DNA of 64,000 bases, taken from NCBI RefSeq assembly GCF_000378145.1, contig NZ_KB899281.1:1-64000 (forward strand), given 5' to 3'. The position numbers were made by a program, and so were the translations under genes. The notes beneath the pieces were generated by a model. The model was not told the DNA's origin. It saw only the letters and a list, made by a program, of their open reading frames with translations, and did not search any database. This document shows positions 52,191-60,243 of the stretch, in pieces. This stretch comes from Saccharibacillus kuerlensis DSM 22868. Its GTDB lineage: Bacteria; Bacillota; Bacilli; Paenibacillales; Paenibacillaceae. How positions within the stretch are numbered: the first letter of the stretch is position 1; every line of letters starts with the position of its first letter.

Positions 52191-53072
52191 ATGGGTCTCA
52201 AAGAACTGCTTGCGTTTCAGGCGGTTATCGAGCAGGGGACGTTTGCCAAGGCTGCGGAAAAATTGCATTATGCGCAGTCGACCGTCACCGCACAGATTCA
52301 ACGTCTGGAAAAAGAGTTAGGCTTTAAACTGTTCAATCGCGGCTGGGAAGCGGAATTGACAGAAGCAGGAAAGTTATATGCGGGCGAAGTTGAAGGACTG
52401 ATTCGTCACTGGATTCATGTACATAATCAGGCATTGTCTCTCGGCGATGAAGAGAAAGGAGTGCTGACGTTCGGGGTAATCGAGCCTGCGGCAGAAAATG
52501 GACTCGCGCAGCTGATGGAGAATTTTCGCAAATCAAAGCCAGGGATCGAATGTCGAATATTAATTGATTCCAGTGAAAGACTGGCCCGGGCCATTCATAC
52601 CGGAGAAATTGATTTGGCGCTCTGCGGTCGGCCCAGAGACATGGGCAGCGCTTATTTCGAGTCGTTGTACGAAGAAGAGATTGCTTTCATCGTTGACCGT
52701 TCGCATCCTCTGGGAGGACAGGATCGGCTCAGGGTTGAAGACTTTTATCGATATCCACTGATTGCAGGCGGAGAAGATTGTCTGTATCATCTTCGCTTAA
52801 AACAGGAATTTTCCACCTATCCCACTAAACCCTTCACCTGTACGGTCAGCCGTCTCTCCTCTATTCCGGCTTTGACCCGTGCAATGGGAGGAATAGGAGC
52901 GGTGGTAAGTACAATGCCTGTGCCCCAAGAGATGCGCTGCATCCCCTATACGTTGGAACATTCACGGATTCCGGTAGGATTGCTTTGGAGCGAAGAAGAG
53001 CGGCGTCCATGCCCTGGCAGAGACGTGTTAGAACAATTGATCCGCAGCGCTCACAAAATGTCTGAAACTTAA
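52191..53072 (+). CDS. LysR-family transcriptional regulator
   Basis: The 293-residue protein has the N-terminal winged helix (LKELLAFQAVIEQGTFAKAAE, AQSTVTAQIQRLEKELGFKLF) and a periplasmic-binding-type effector domain (LTFGVIEPAAENGLAQLM, LAGGEDCLYHLRL). ATG 52191 is 9 nt after GGAG; upstream in-frame ATGs at 52170-52182 and GTG 52152 are less likely. Divergent placement suggests that it controls the tautomerase-CMD fusion gene, the standard LysR layout. The inducer is unknown. Confidence 0.92.
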   Translation: MGLKELLAFQAVIEQGTFAKAAEKLHYAQSTVTAQIQRLEKELGFKLFNRGWEAELTEAGKLYAGEVEGLIRHWIHVHNQALSLGDEEKGVLTFGVIEPAAENGLAQLMENFRKSKPGIECRILIDSSERLARAIHTGEIDLALCGRPRDMGSAYFESLYEEEIAFIVDRSHPLGGQDRLRVEDFYRYPLIAGGEDCLYHLRLKQEFSTYPTKPFTCTVSRLSSIPALTRAMGGIGAVVSTMPVPQEMRCIPYTLEHSRIPVGLLWSEEERRPCPGRDVLEQLIRSAHKMSET

Positions 53073-53156
53073 ATGCCTCAAACATAGTTTGCAGGAGTAA
53101 AATGAAAATGCATGTCCATACTCGGCAGACTAAATTTTTTAACGCTCAATTTCTTT

Positions 53157-53185
53157 TTTACATTTTGGATATGCTAAGATATGAT
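53157..53185 (+). promoter_or_regulatory. Sigma-A promoter of hbd-ackA(-asnS)
   Basis: TTTACA at 53157-53162, a 17-bp spacer and TATGAT at 53180-53185, 85 bp before the hbd start. Confidence 0.6.
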
Positions 53186-53269
53186 TAGATGTTGGGAATG
53201 CAAGACGCTCATGTCGGCTGTAGGAGTGGACAATCTTGCATGAGAGACCAGAAAGGATGAAAACTAGAG

Positions 53270-54142
53270 ATGAATTTTAAAAAAATAGGCGTCGTCGGCG
53301 GCGGAGTCATGGGACAGGGGATCGCAGAAATGCTGGCTTCCCGAGGCCTTGACGTTCTGCTCGTTGAAAAGAATAATGAGAAATTGGATTATTCGTACAG
53401 CATGATCGAAACAAGTCTGGACAAGAAGCTGGAAAAATGGGGGATTACCCCGGCAGAGAAAAAGCTTACGCTGTCCAGAATTACGAAAGTGACCCACTTT
53501 GCGGACCTTGGTTCCTGCGATCTGGTCATCGAGACGATCTCGGAAGATCTGGAAGCGAAAAAAGCGGTATTCGCACAGCTTGATCAGGTTTGCCCGAGCC
53601 ACGTTACACTGGCGAGCAACACGTCTGCGCTCAGCTTGACCGAAATCGGCAGCTCCACGATGCATCCGGAGCGCGTAATCGGCATGCACTTCATCTACCC
53701 GGTTGCTTCGATCAACCTGGTCGAACTGATTCGCGGTTTGAAAACTTCGGATACCGTATTTGATGCGGCGAAGAATTTCGTAGAAGAGACGCTCGACAAA
53801 AAAGGCATCATGGTTTACGAATCTCCTGGTTTTGTCAGCACTCGTCTGATCTGTACGCTGATCAACGAAGCGCTGCACGTGCTTGAAGAAGGCGTAGCTT
53901 CGGCCGAAGACATCGATGACGCAATGCGTATCGGATACCAGTTCAATCGCGGACCGCTCGAAATGTGCGACCGTTTCGGTTTGGACTCCGTTTTGGCGGC
54001 ACTCGAAGGCATGTTCCGCGAATTCGGGGATATCAAGTATCGTCCGGCATTCATTTTGAAAAAAATGGTGCGTGCGGAACAGCTCGGTACAAAAACCGGC
54101 GAAGGATTTTTCAAGTACGACAAGGATGGTGACAGACTGTGA
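53270..54142 (+). CDS. hbd: 3-Hydroxyacyl-CoA (3-hydroxybutyryl-CoA) dehydrogenase
   Basis: The 290-residue protein oxidises 3-hydroxyacyl-CoA with NAD or runs in reverse. It has the Rossmann loop IGVVGGGVMGQGIAEML, NTSALSLTEIGS (catalytic Ser) and RVIGMHFIYPVASINLVELIRG, where the usual HFFNP is HFIYP. The C-terminal domain has DAMRIGYQFNRGPLEMCDRFG and ends TKTGEGFFKYD. It overlaps ackA by 4 nt (GTGA). Coupling to acetate kinase suggests a role in acyl-CoA or acetate overflow; the true substrate is open. Confidence 0.9.
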   Translation: MNFKKIGVVGGGVMGQGIAEMLASRGLDVLLVEKNNEKLDYSYSMIETSLDKKLEKWGITPAEKKLTLSRITKVTHFADLGSCDLVIETISEDLEAKKAVFAQLDQVCPSHVTLASNTSALSLTEIGSSTMHPERVIGMHFIYPVASINLVELIRGLKTSDTVFDAAKNFVEETLDKKGIMVYESPGFVSTRLICTLINEALHVLEEGVASAEDIDDAMRIGYQFNRGPLEMCDRFGLDSVLAALEGMFREFGDIKYRPAFILKKMVRAEQLGTKTGEGFFKYDKDGDRL

Positions 54143-55347
54143 AAGTACTCGTAATCAACTCGGGGAGCTCCTCGCTTAAATATCAGCTGTATGACATGAC
54201 CGACGAATCGGTTCTGGCCAAAGGATTGGTTGAACGGATCGGAATGGACTCGTCCATTCTGACGCACAAACCGACCGGCAAAGAAGAAGTCGTAGAAGTC
54301 AGCGAAATTCTGGAACATAATACGGCGATTCGGAAAGTTATCGAAAAGCTGACCGACAAAACGCACGGCGTACTCGGAAGCGTTGACGAGATCAATGCGA
54401 TCGGGCACCGCGTCGTGCACGGTGGAGAGTTCTTTAATGAATCTGCACTTGTCGACAAAGACACGAAAAAGAAAGTCCGCGCTCTGATTGACCTGGCTCC
54501 GCTGCATAATCCGGCGGCCGTTATGGGTATCGAAGCGTCGGAAATCAATATGCCGGGAGTGCCGCAGGTCGTTGTCTTCGATACGGCGTTCCACCAGACG
54601 ATGCCGGAGAAGTCGTACCTCTACGCTATTCCGCGCGTTCTCTACAACAAATACAAAGTGCGCCGCTACGGTTTCCACGGCACTTCGCACTATTATGTCA
54701 GTCTGGCAGCAGCAGAATTCCTCGGTAAGCCGTTGGAAGACCTTAAGGTCATCACGGCGCATATCGGCAACGGCGGCAGCCTTACGGCCGTTCAGGGCGG
54801 TATCTCTGTCGATACATCAATGGGCATGACTCCACTCGAAGGTCTCATGATGGGTACACGTTCCGGCGATCTGGATCCGGCTATCGTACCTTATGTCATG
54901 AACAAGGAAGAGCTGAGCGTAAGCGAAGTGAACTCCATGCTGAATAAGCACAGCGGTCTGCTGGCAATCTCGGGCGTAAGCAGCGATATGCGCGATATTA
55001 CAGACGGCTGGGAGAAGGGCGAGCCGAATGCCAAGCTGGCGTTCGAAATGTACGAATACCGTCTGCGCAAGTATATTGGTTCTTATGCAGCAGCAATGAA
55101 CGGTGTCGACGTACTGGTCTTCACGGCCGGCGTGGGCGAAAATTCCGCTATCGTTCGCAAAGAAGTCTGCAACAATTTGTCGTACCTGGGTATCGAGATC
55201 GACGACGAATTGAACAAGGTTCGCTCCGGCGATCCACGCCGCATTTCGACGCCGAATTCCAAAGTGGAAGTACTGGTTGTGCCGACGAACGAAGAGCTCG
55301 TCATTGCGCGCGACACGTACCGGATTGTCGAAGAAGCAAAAGCTTAA
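54139..55347 (+). CDS. ackA: Acetate kinase
   Basis: AckA interconverts acetyl phosphate plus ADP with acetate plus ATP. The 402-residue protein has VLVINSGSSSLKYQLYD, GHRVVHGGEFF, VVFDTAFHQTMPEKSYLYA, RRYGFHGTSHYYVS, HIGNGGSLTAV and FTAGVGENSAIVR, all ASKHA-kinase signatures with the catalytic Asp and Arg. The GTG start overlaps the hbd stop. asnS begins 24 nt after its stop. Confidence 0.97.
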   Translation: MKVLVINSGSSSLKYQLYDMTDESVLAKGLVERIGMDSSILTHKPTGKEEVVEVSEILEHNTAIRKVIEKLTDKTHGVLGSVDEINAIGHRVVHGGEFFNESALVDKDTKKKVRALIDLAPLHNPAAVMGIEASEINMPGVPQVVVFDTAFHQTMPEKSYLYAIPRVLYNKYKVRRYGFHGTSHYYVSLAAAEFLGKPLEDLKVITAHIGNGGSLTAVQGGISVDTSMGMTPLEGLMMGTRSGDLDPAIVPYVMNKEELSVSEVNSMLNKHSGLLAISGVSSDMRDITDGWEKGEPNAKLAFEMYEYRLRKYIGSYAAAMNGVDVLVFTAGVGENSAIVRKEVCNNLSYLGIEIDDELNKVRSGDPRRISTPNSKVEVLVVPTNEELVIARDTYRIVEEAKA

Positions 55348-55371
55348 CATACAGAGAGAGGAATGACTTGC

Positions 55372-56667
55372 ATGTCTACCAAAACAGACATCCGCAGCGT
55401 AAGCAGCCACGTCGGCGAGACGGTAAGAATCGGCTGCTGGGTGAATAACAAGCGTTCGAGCGGAAAAATTCAATTTCTACAGCTTCGCGACGGTACCGGA
55501 TATATTCAAGGCGTCGTTGTCAAAAGCGAAGTCTCGGAAGAAATCTGGAATGATGCCAAAAGCCTGACGCAAGAAAGTTCGCTGTATGTGACAGGCGTTA
55601 TTCGTGAAGAACCGCGCAGCAAATCCGGCTATGAAATGACAGTTACGGGAATTGAAGTGCTGCATATCACTGAAGATTATCCGATTACGCCAAAAGAGCA
55701 CGGAGTAGACTTCCTGATGGATCACCGTCACCTCTGGCTCCGTTCTACGAAACAGCGTGCGGTTATGGTCGTTCGTGCGCAGATCGTTCGCGCCGTTCGG
55801 GAATTTTTCGATACAAGAGGCTTCACGCTGATGGACCCTCCGATTCTGACGCCGTCTTCTGCCGAAGGCACAACGGAATTGTTCCACATCAAATACTTTG
55901 ATGAGGATGCTTACCTGACGCAAAGCGGTCAGTTGTATATGGAAGCCGCAGCGATGGCGCTTGGCAAAGTATATTCGTTCGGTCCGACATTCCGTGCCGA
56001 AAAATCCAAAACTCGCCGTCACCTGATCGAGTTCTGGATGATCGAACCGGAAATGGCTTTCGTAGAATTGGAAGAAAGTCTGGAAATTCAAGAACAGTTC
56101 GTCAGCTACGTGGTGCAGTCCGTGTTGGACAACTGCCGTGCCGAGCTGGAGACGTTGGAGCGCGACGTGAGCAAGCTGGAGCAGATTACAGGTTCGTTCC
56201 CGCGTATCACGTACGATGAAGCCATCGAGTTCTTGAACAACAACGGATTTGACGTGCCATGGGGCGAAGATTTCGGTGCTCCTCACGAAACGGCGATCGC
56301 CAACCATTACGACAAGCCGGTATTCATTACGCATTACCCGGCGGAAATTAAAGCCTTCTACATGAAACCTGATCCTAACCGCCCGGAAGTCGTGCTGTGT
56401 GCCGATATGATCGCGCCGGAAGGCTACGGAGAGATTATCGGAGGTTCGCAGCGGATCGACGATCCGAAGCTGATGGAAGAGCGTTTCGAACAGCATAACC
56501 TAACGTCCGACGCCTATAAATGGTACATGGATCTGCGCAAATACGGTTCTGTGCCTCACTCGGGCTTCGGTCTGGGGCTGGAACGTACAGTTGCTTGGAT
56601 CTGCGGCCTCGATCACGTCCGCGAGACGATTCCGTTCCCGCGTATGCTGTACCGTCTCTATCCGTAA
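55372..56667 (+). CDS. asnS: Asparaginyl-tRNA synthetase
   Basis: AsnS charges tRNA-Asn. The 431-residue class IIb enzyme has an N-terminal OB fold ([22 protein letters not shown]), motif 2 ([15 protein letters not shown]) and motif 3 ([15 protein letters not shown]). [10 protein letters not shown] and the EMAFVELEE region are typical. ATG 55372 follows GAGAGAGGAA. It leads into dnaD, as in B. subtilis. No T-box leader precedes it. Confidence 0.96.
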   Translation: MSTKTDIRSVSSHVGETVRIGCWVNNKRSSGKIQFLQLRDGTGYIQGVVVKSEVSEEIWNDAKSLTQESSLYVTGVIREEPRSKSGYEMTVTGIEVLHITEDYPITPKEHGVDFLMDHRHLWLRSTKQRAVMVVRAQIVRAVREFFDTRGFTLMDPPILTPSSAEGTTELFHIKYFDEDAYLTQSGQLYMEAAAMALGKVYSFGPTFRAEKSKTRRHLIEFWMIEPEMAFVELEESLEIQEQFVSYVVQSVLDNCRAELETLERDVSKLEQITGSFPRITYDEAIEFLNNNGFDVPWGEDFGAPHETAIANHYDKPVFITHYPAEIKAFYMKPDPNRPEVVLCADMIAPEGYGEIIGGSQRIDDPKLMEERFEQHNLTSDAYKWYMDLRKYGSVPHSGFGLGLERTVAWICGLDHVRETIPFPRMLYRLYP

Positions 56668-56724
56668 GGCGCTTTACGCATGCTGCGCAGAGCCGATTAT
56701 GCAGGCGGAAGGAGGAACAAACGG

Positions 56725-57408
56725 GTGAATGACGAAGCCTGGAAGACTTGGTCCATGGGAGTCTCCTATGCGATGGAATCGCCTCAGGTTCATATTCCTC
56801 ACGCCCTGCTGCGTTTTTACCGCAAGATGGATCTCAGTTTGGAGGAAGCGATGCTGCTTATTCAGCTCATCGCCTTCCGCCAAGCGGAGTTGAACGACTT
56901 CCCGACCCTTGAAGAACTGCAGGAGCGAACCGGGATGGAGCCGAGCGAACTCGCCGCTAGGCTTCAGCGTTTGATCAAAGACGGGTTTCTGGCTATCCAT
57001 GAGGACGAGGACACGCCATCCGGTATCCGCTTTGAACGCTACAACCTGGCCGGGCTGTATGAGCGCTTGGCAGGCTGCTTGGCCGAAGAGCGCCGCAGCC
57101 AGCGCCGGATGGAACGTCCGGCAGCAGTTCCTGAAGACGACACAGAAACAGCTGATAACCTGTTCGGAGTGTTCGAACAAGAATTTGCCCGCCCTTTGTC
57201 GCCGATGGAGTGCGAGACGATCTCCGTTTGGATTGATCAGGACCGGTATCCGGAAGAGCTGATTTTGTTGGCACTGAAAGAAGCGGTATTTGCAGGTAAA
57301 CTGCATTTCCGCTATATCGACCGGATCCTTCTTGAATGGAGCCGCAACCGGGTACGTACCCCGGAAGACGTCCGTGCCTATTCTCAGAAATTTAGAGGGC
57401 AAAGGTGA
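56725..57408 (+). CDS. dnaD: DNA replication initiation protein DnaD
   Basis: DnaD helps load the replicative helicase in low-G+C Gram-positives. The 227-residue protein has an N-terminal winged-helix DDBH1 domain (ALLRFYRKMDLSLEEAMLLIQL) and a C-terminal DDBH2 domain (FEQEFARPLSPMECETISVWI, ending in YIDRILLEWSRNRVRTPEDV). GTG 56725 follows AGGAGG at good spacing; the ATG at 56680 is upstream of that site. The usual next gene nth (endonuclease III) is absent, and tandem hairpins begin at its stop codon. Confidence 0.93.
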   Translation: MNDEAWKTWSMGVSYAMESPQVHIPHALLRFYRKMDLSLEEAMLLIQLIAFRQAELNDFPTLEELQERTGMEPSELAARLQRLIKDGFLAIHEDEDTPSGIRFERYNLAGLYERLAGCLAEERRSQRRMERPAAVPEDDTETADNLFGVFEQEFARPLSPMECETISVWIDQDRYPEELILLALKEAVFAGKLHFRYIDRILLEWSRNRVRTPEDVRAYSQKFRGQR

Positions 57409-57449
57409 TTTTTTGTATTCGAGCCAACAGCGAGAATAAAAAAATCACC
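57404..57449 (+). repeat. Tandem hairpin repeat, copy 1
   Basis: Outer stem GGTGATTTTTT with AAAAAATCACC (one spare A), then an inner TATTC/GAATA stem, around the conserved loop GAGCCAACAGCGA. It overlaps the dnaD stop codon. Its stem bases differ from copies 2-4 in a compensatory way. Confidence 0.85.
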
Positions 57450-57457
57450 GATTAAAA

Positions 57458-57504
57458 GGTGAATTTCCGCACTCGAGCTAACAGCGAGAGAGAGGAAACT
57501 CACC
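57458..57504 (+). repeat. Tandem hairpin repeat, copy 2
   Basis: Outer stem GGTGAATTTCC with GGAAACTCACC (one mismatch), inner CTCG/CGAG, loop AGCTAACAG. Copy 3 is the same across all 47 nt. Confidence 0.85.
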
Positions 57505-57513
57505 GATAAAAAA

Positions 57514-57560
57514 GGTGAATTTCCGCACTCGAGCTAACAGCGAGAGAGAGGAAACTCACC
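57514..57560 (+). repeat. Tandem hairpin repeat, copy 3
   Basis: Identical to copy 2 over the hairpin; separated from it by a short A-rich linker (GATAAAAAA). Confidence 0.85.
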
Positions 57561-57570
57561 GACAGAAAAA

Positions 57571-57616
57571 GGTGAATTTCCACATTTGAGCTAACAGCGA
57601 CAATGAGGAAACTCAC
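57571..57616 (+). repeat. Tandem hairpin repeat, copy 4
   Basis: Outer stem GGTGAATTTCC with GGAAACTCACT; the inner stem is CATT/AATG in place of CTCG/CGAG, again compensatory. The loop GAGCTAACAGCGA is conserved. Confidence 0.82.
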
Positions 57617-57619
57617 TCT

Positions 57620-57641
57620 ACAAACGTCAAAATACGTTTGT
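57620..57641. other. Perfect hairpin after the tandem repeats
   Basis: ACAAACGT, loop CAAAAT, ACGTTTGT. It has no T-run and differs in sequence from the tandem units. Confidence 0.5.
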
Positions 57642-57690
57642 CCAAGCTTTTTCGTCGATACAGACAATCGTGCGTCCCGACGTTTATCGC

Positions 57691-57725
57691 AAAGCCTTGC
57701 GGCCTTCTGCCGCAAGGCTTTTTTG
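57691..57725 (+). terminator. Intrinsic terminator downstream of dnaD and repeats
   Basis: AAAGCCTTGCGGC, loop CTTCT, GCCGCAAGGCTTT then TTT: a perfect 13-bp stem. The following 57726-57906 holds no clear gene or promoter. Confidence 0.92.
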
Positions 57726-57906
57726 TCTGTAACCCATCGCTGTACATCATCATTTGCGCTGCTGTATTTTATTCGAAGACGCAGTATGATTAGAGATGAC
57801 AGCTTGACTTCAGACCCGGATGGAAAAATCGCAAACTATTTTGTAAAAACATGCAGGGTTGTTCCCGATAGGTGCGTCTATATAAGCGGGAAAGGGGGGG
57901 AGCAAG

Positions 57907-58455
57907 ATTGATGAACAGGAATTGATTCGACGTATTCTGCGCGGAGAGGACGACGCGTTTCGCGAGCTCGTTGACACATACAGGCAGCACGTATTTCGTA
58001 TAGCCTTCTCGGTACTGCGCAGCGAGAAGGATGCCGAAGATGCCGCGCAGGAAGTGTTTGTCCAAATTCATAAATCGCTCCCTGATTACCGTTCCCAAGG
58101 TTTCAAGACGTGGATCTCGCGGATTGCCATGAACAAAGCGATCGACTTCAAGCGCAAGCAGAATCGAAGACACGAAGATCTGTATGATTCGGAACCGGCT
58201 CTTCTGCAGATTGCGTCAGGAGACGAAGCACCACTGACCCGTATTCTGCGCGAAGAACGGTCGGATGAGATTAGGCAGCGTTTAGCGGATATGCCGCAGG
58301 GACATCGAGATGTAATTGAGGCATTTTATTTTCAGGGCAAAAATTATGAAGAAATATCGGCGGAAATGCATGTAACGGTCAAAACCGTCGAGTCAAAATT
58401 GTACCGGGCGCGAATGTGGATTCGGCAGCACTGGCGGGAGGAGGAATTGCGATGA
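57907..58455 (+). CDS. ECF-type sigma factor, probable ATT start
   Basis: Region 2 (ELVDTYRQHVFRIAFSVLR, DAEDAAQEVFVQIHKSL) and region 4 (RLADMPQGHRDVIEAFYFQ, NYEEISAEMHVTVKTVESKL) define a SigW/SigV-like ECF factor of about 182 residues. The frame is open from 57886, but no ATG, GTG or TTG precedes TTG 57922. That TTG is 20 nt from the strong AAGGGGGGG site and would cut off ELIRRI-type N-terminal residues. ATT 57907 lies 6-7 nt after the site and gives a normal N-terminus (IDEQELIRRILRGEDD). A base error in the G-run is an alternative. The anti-sigma gene overlaps its end. Confidence 0.85.
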   Translation: MDEQELIRRILRGEDDAFRELVDTYRQHVFRIAFSVLRSEKDAEDAAQEVFVQIHKSLPDYRSQGFKTWISRIAMNKAIDFKRKQNRRHEDLYDSEPALLQIASGDEAPLTRILREERSDEIRQRLADMPQGHRDVIEAFYFQGKNYEEISAEMHVTVKTVESKLYRARMWIRQHWREEELR

Positions 58456-58922
58456 ATGAAATCGTACATTACGGGCCTAAGGAATGGACGGCCTACGTTC
58501 GCGGCACACTGTCCGAACCGCTTCGGGACAGACTGGAAGATCTGCTTCAGGGCGGAGACGAGCAGGCGTTTGAGTATTATATGATGGCGCTTGAAAATGT
58601 CGGCTCCGAGCTTCCGGGTCTAAACAACGAAGAAGCATTCAGCGAACGTGTTATAGCTGCAATTCCGAAAGAAGCCGATGTTAAGAGCAGACGCTTCGGC
58701 CGCAGATGGACAGAGCCGATTGTATTGTATACGGTGGCTGCTGCTGCTGCCCTGCTGCTGACCTTTACAGGTGCATTCGACCGGTTTGGTGAACAAGCGC
58801 TGCAAGCTGCGGACGAAGCGAGCAAAGTGTCTTACAGTCAAAAGCTGGCAGACGGGGCTTCAAGTTGGTTGAGCGGCTTTAAGGCGAAAGGAGCAAACAA
58901 ACATGAATCAACAACGGAGTAG
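58452..58922 (+). CDS. Putative membrane anti-sigma factor
   Basis: The 156-residue protein overlaps the ECF gene by 4 nt (ATGA). Its cytosolic part (about 1-90) contains EWTAYVRGTLSEPLRDRLEDLL. A single membrane helix (IVLYTVAAAAALLLTFTGAF) and a short external tail follow. There is no HxxxCxxC zinc motif. Position and topology support sigma binding; the next gene (58903) overlaps it by 20 nt and is likely part of the same response. PrsW-type proteolysis is possible (inference). Confidence 0.75.
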   Translation: MNEIVHYGPKEWTAYVRGTLSEPLRDRLEDLLQGGDEQAFEYYMMALENVGSELPGLNNEEAFSERVIAAIPKEADVKSRRFGRRWTEPIVLYTVAAAAALLLTFTGAFDRFGEQALQAADEASKVSYSQKLADGASSWLSGFKAKGANKHESTTE

Positions 58923-60120
58923 GGTGGCAGCGCTGCTGCTCAATATGGTGCCCGGGCTCGGTCATCTGTATTGGGGGAACAAAAAAAGAAGCTTCATCTA
59001 TTTTCTGTTAATCGCCGGATTGTTCGTTGGAGGGGTGTTCCTGACGATTGTAACCGATGAAGACTCCTTCGTCATTATAGGAACGCTTGGAGCCATTTTT
59101 CTCTGGTTCATCAGCATGATGGATATGGTAGTTGTTCTGCTGAGCAGCCCAAGCAAACGGGATGAAGAAAGGCATTATGCTCGTGAAGAGGCTTATCGGC
59201 GCTATCGGGAGTATGAGCGGAATGTAATGAGAGAAGATCAAGGAATGGAACCGGGAATGAAATTCGATAGAGGTGGAGAACCGGATTATCCGCCTTACCC
59301 GCCAATCGGGGAAGGAAGAATGATACGTGATCCAGAGTATTTTTCTGACTCGGAGCGCTTTTACACGGTCATCCTCAGCTTTGTGCCGGGACTAGGGCAT
59401 CTCTATATGGGACTGCTTCAACGAGGCGTATCGTTTTTGGCGGCGTTCTTCGGACTCGCTACGGCGCTTGTCTTCATGACCGGCTTTACCGGACAGGAAT
59501 CGTTCCTGCTGTTCCTCGGTGTTCTGCCGATTATTTGGATCTACGGTATGTTTGATGCGGTTCAGCTGGCGGGACGCAAAAGTCAGGGAGAGAAAATTCG
59601 CGATTACTCCCTGATCGAAAAGTGGGATATGGGCCGGGAAGGGAGCAGCAAAAGTCGTACACTGGGGCTACTGCTGGCAATTGTACCTGGCGCATCACAT
59701 ATGTATCTGGGATTGATGAAACGCGGGGCACAGATGATGATTCTGTTCTTCGGCAGCATTTATATTCTTGATGTATTGGGATTGTCGTTGTTCCTGTTTC
59801 TGGTTCCGTTAATTTGGTTTTATGCGTTTTTTGATGCGCTTCAACAAAACGGACGTTATGGACACGAACCGCTGGTCGATACTCCACTGCTGCAAAACTT
59901 TTCGACCAACCGCGTTTGGATCGGCATCCTATTAGTCGTATTGGGTGTGTATTATGTGTTGAAAACGATCGTGATGCCGCTTATCGACCTGCATATGTCC
60001 TCTTACTGGTCCTGGTTATTTTACGAAACCGAGCCGTATGTCCGCAATGCGATCGTAGCGCTTCTGTTGATCGGCGGTGGACTCAAGATGCTGCGTTCCG
60101 GGAAAAAAGAAAGTGTTTAA
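58903..60120 (+). CDS. Polytopic membrane protein with three TM2-like repeats
   Basis: The 405-residue protein contains three copies of a unit that begins with a Pro-Gly motif and has two membrane helices. Motifs are VPGLGHLYWG near residue 16, VPGLGHLYMG near 161 and VPGASHMYLG near 261. Each unit ends with an aromatic-Asp stretch (WFISMMD, WIYGMFDAVQ, WFYAFFDALQ). A charged linker (about 82-150, with EERHYAREEAYRRYREYER) separates units 1 and 2. C-terminal helices follow. TM2-type proteins are of unknown function. Overlap with the anti-sigma gene ties it to the ECF system as partner or third component. Confidence 0.8.
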   Translation: MNQQRSRVAALLLNMVPGLGHLYWGNKKRSFIYFLLIAGLFVGGVFLTIVTDEDSFVIIGTLGAIFLWFISMMDMVVVLLSSPSKRDEERHYAREEAYRRYREYERNVMREDQGMEPGMKFDRGGEPDYPPYPPIGEGRMIRDPEYFSDSERFYTVILSFVPGLGHLYMGLLQRGVSFLAAFFGLATALVFMTGFTGQESFLLFLGVLPIIWIYGMFDAVQLAGRKSQGEKIRDYSLIEKWDMGREGSSKSRTLGLLLAIVPGASHMYLGLMKRGAQMMILFFGSIYILDVLGLSLFLFLVPLIWFYAFFDALQQNGRYGHEPLVDTPLLQNFSTNRVWIGILLVVLGVYYVLKTIVMPLIDLHMSSYWSWLFYETEPYVRNAIVALLLIGGGLKMLRSGKKESV

Positions 60121-60169
60121 CACCTGATTTGGAGTACGCAGAATCCTACTAGATTGAACCAAATGCTAA

Positions 60170-60217
60170 AAAGCCCGTCCTATGAAGAGTCGAAAGACTC
60201 TTCATAGGACGGGCTTT
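60170..60217. terminator. Bidirectional terminator between convergent genes
   Basis: A perfect 22-bp stem (60170-60191 with 60196-60217) closed by a GAAA tetraloop, with A and T runs at its ends. It serves the 58903 gene and proC from opposite sides. Confidence 0.92.
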
Positions 60218-60243
60218 GCTTTTTGCGGAATCAGCTGATGGAA

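Noticed and set aside
57404-57616. CRISPR array
   Set aside because: Units are hairpins with A-rich linkers of about 8-10 nt in place of unique spacers, and no cas gene is near.
57603-57911. ORF leading into the second ECF gene
   Set aside because: It crosses a strong terminator and has no motifs; composition looks non-coding.
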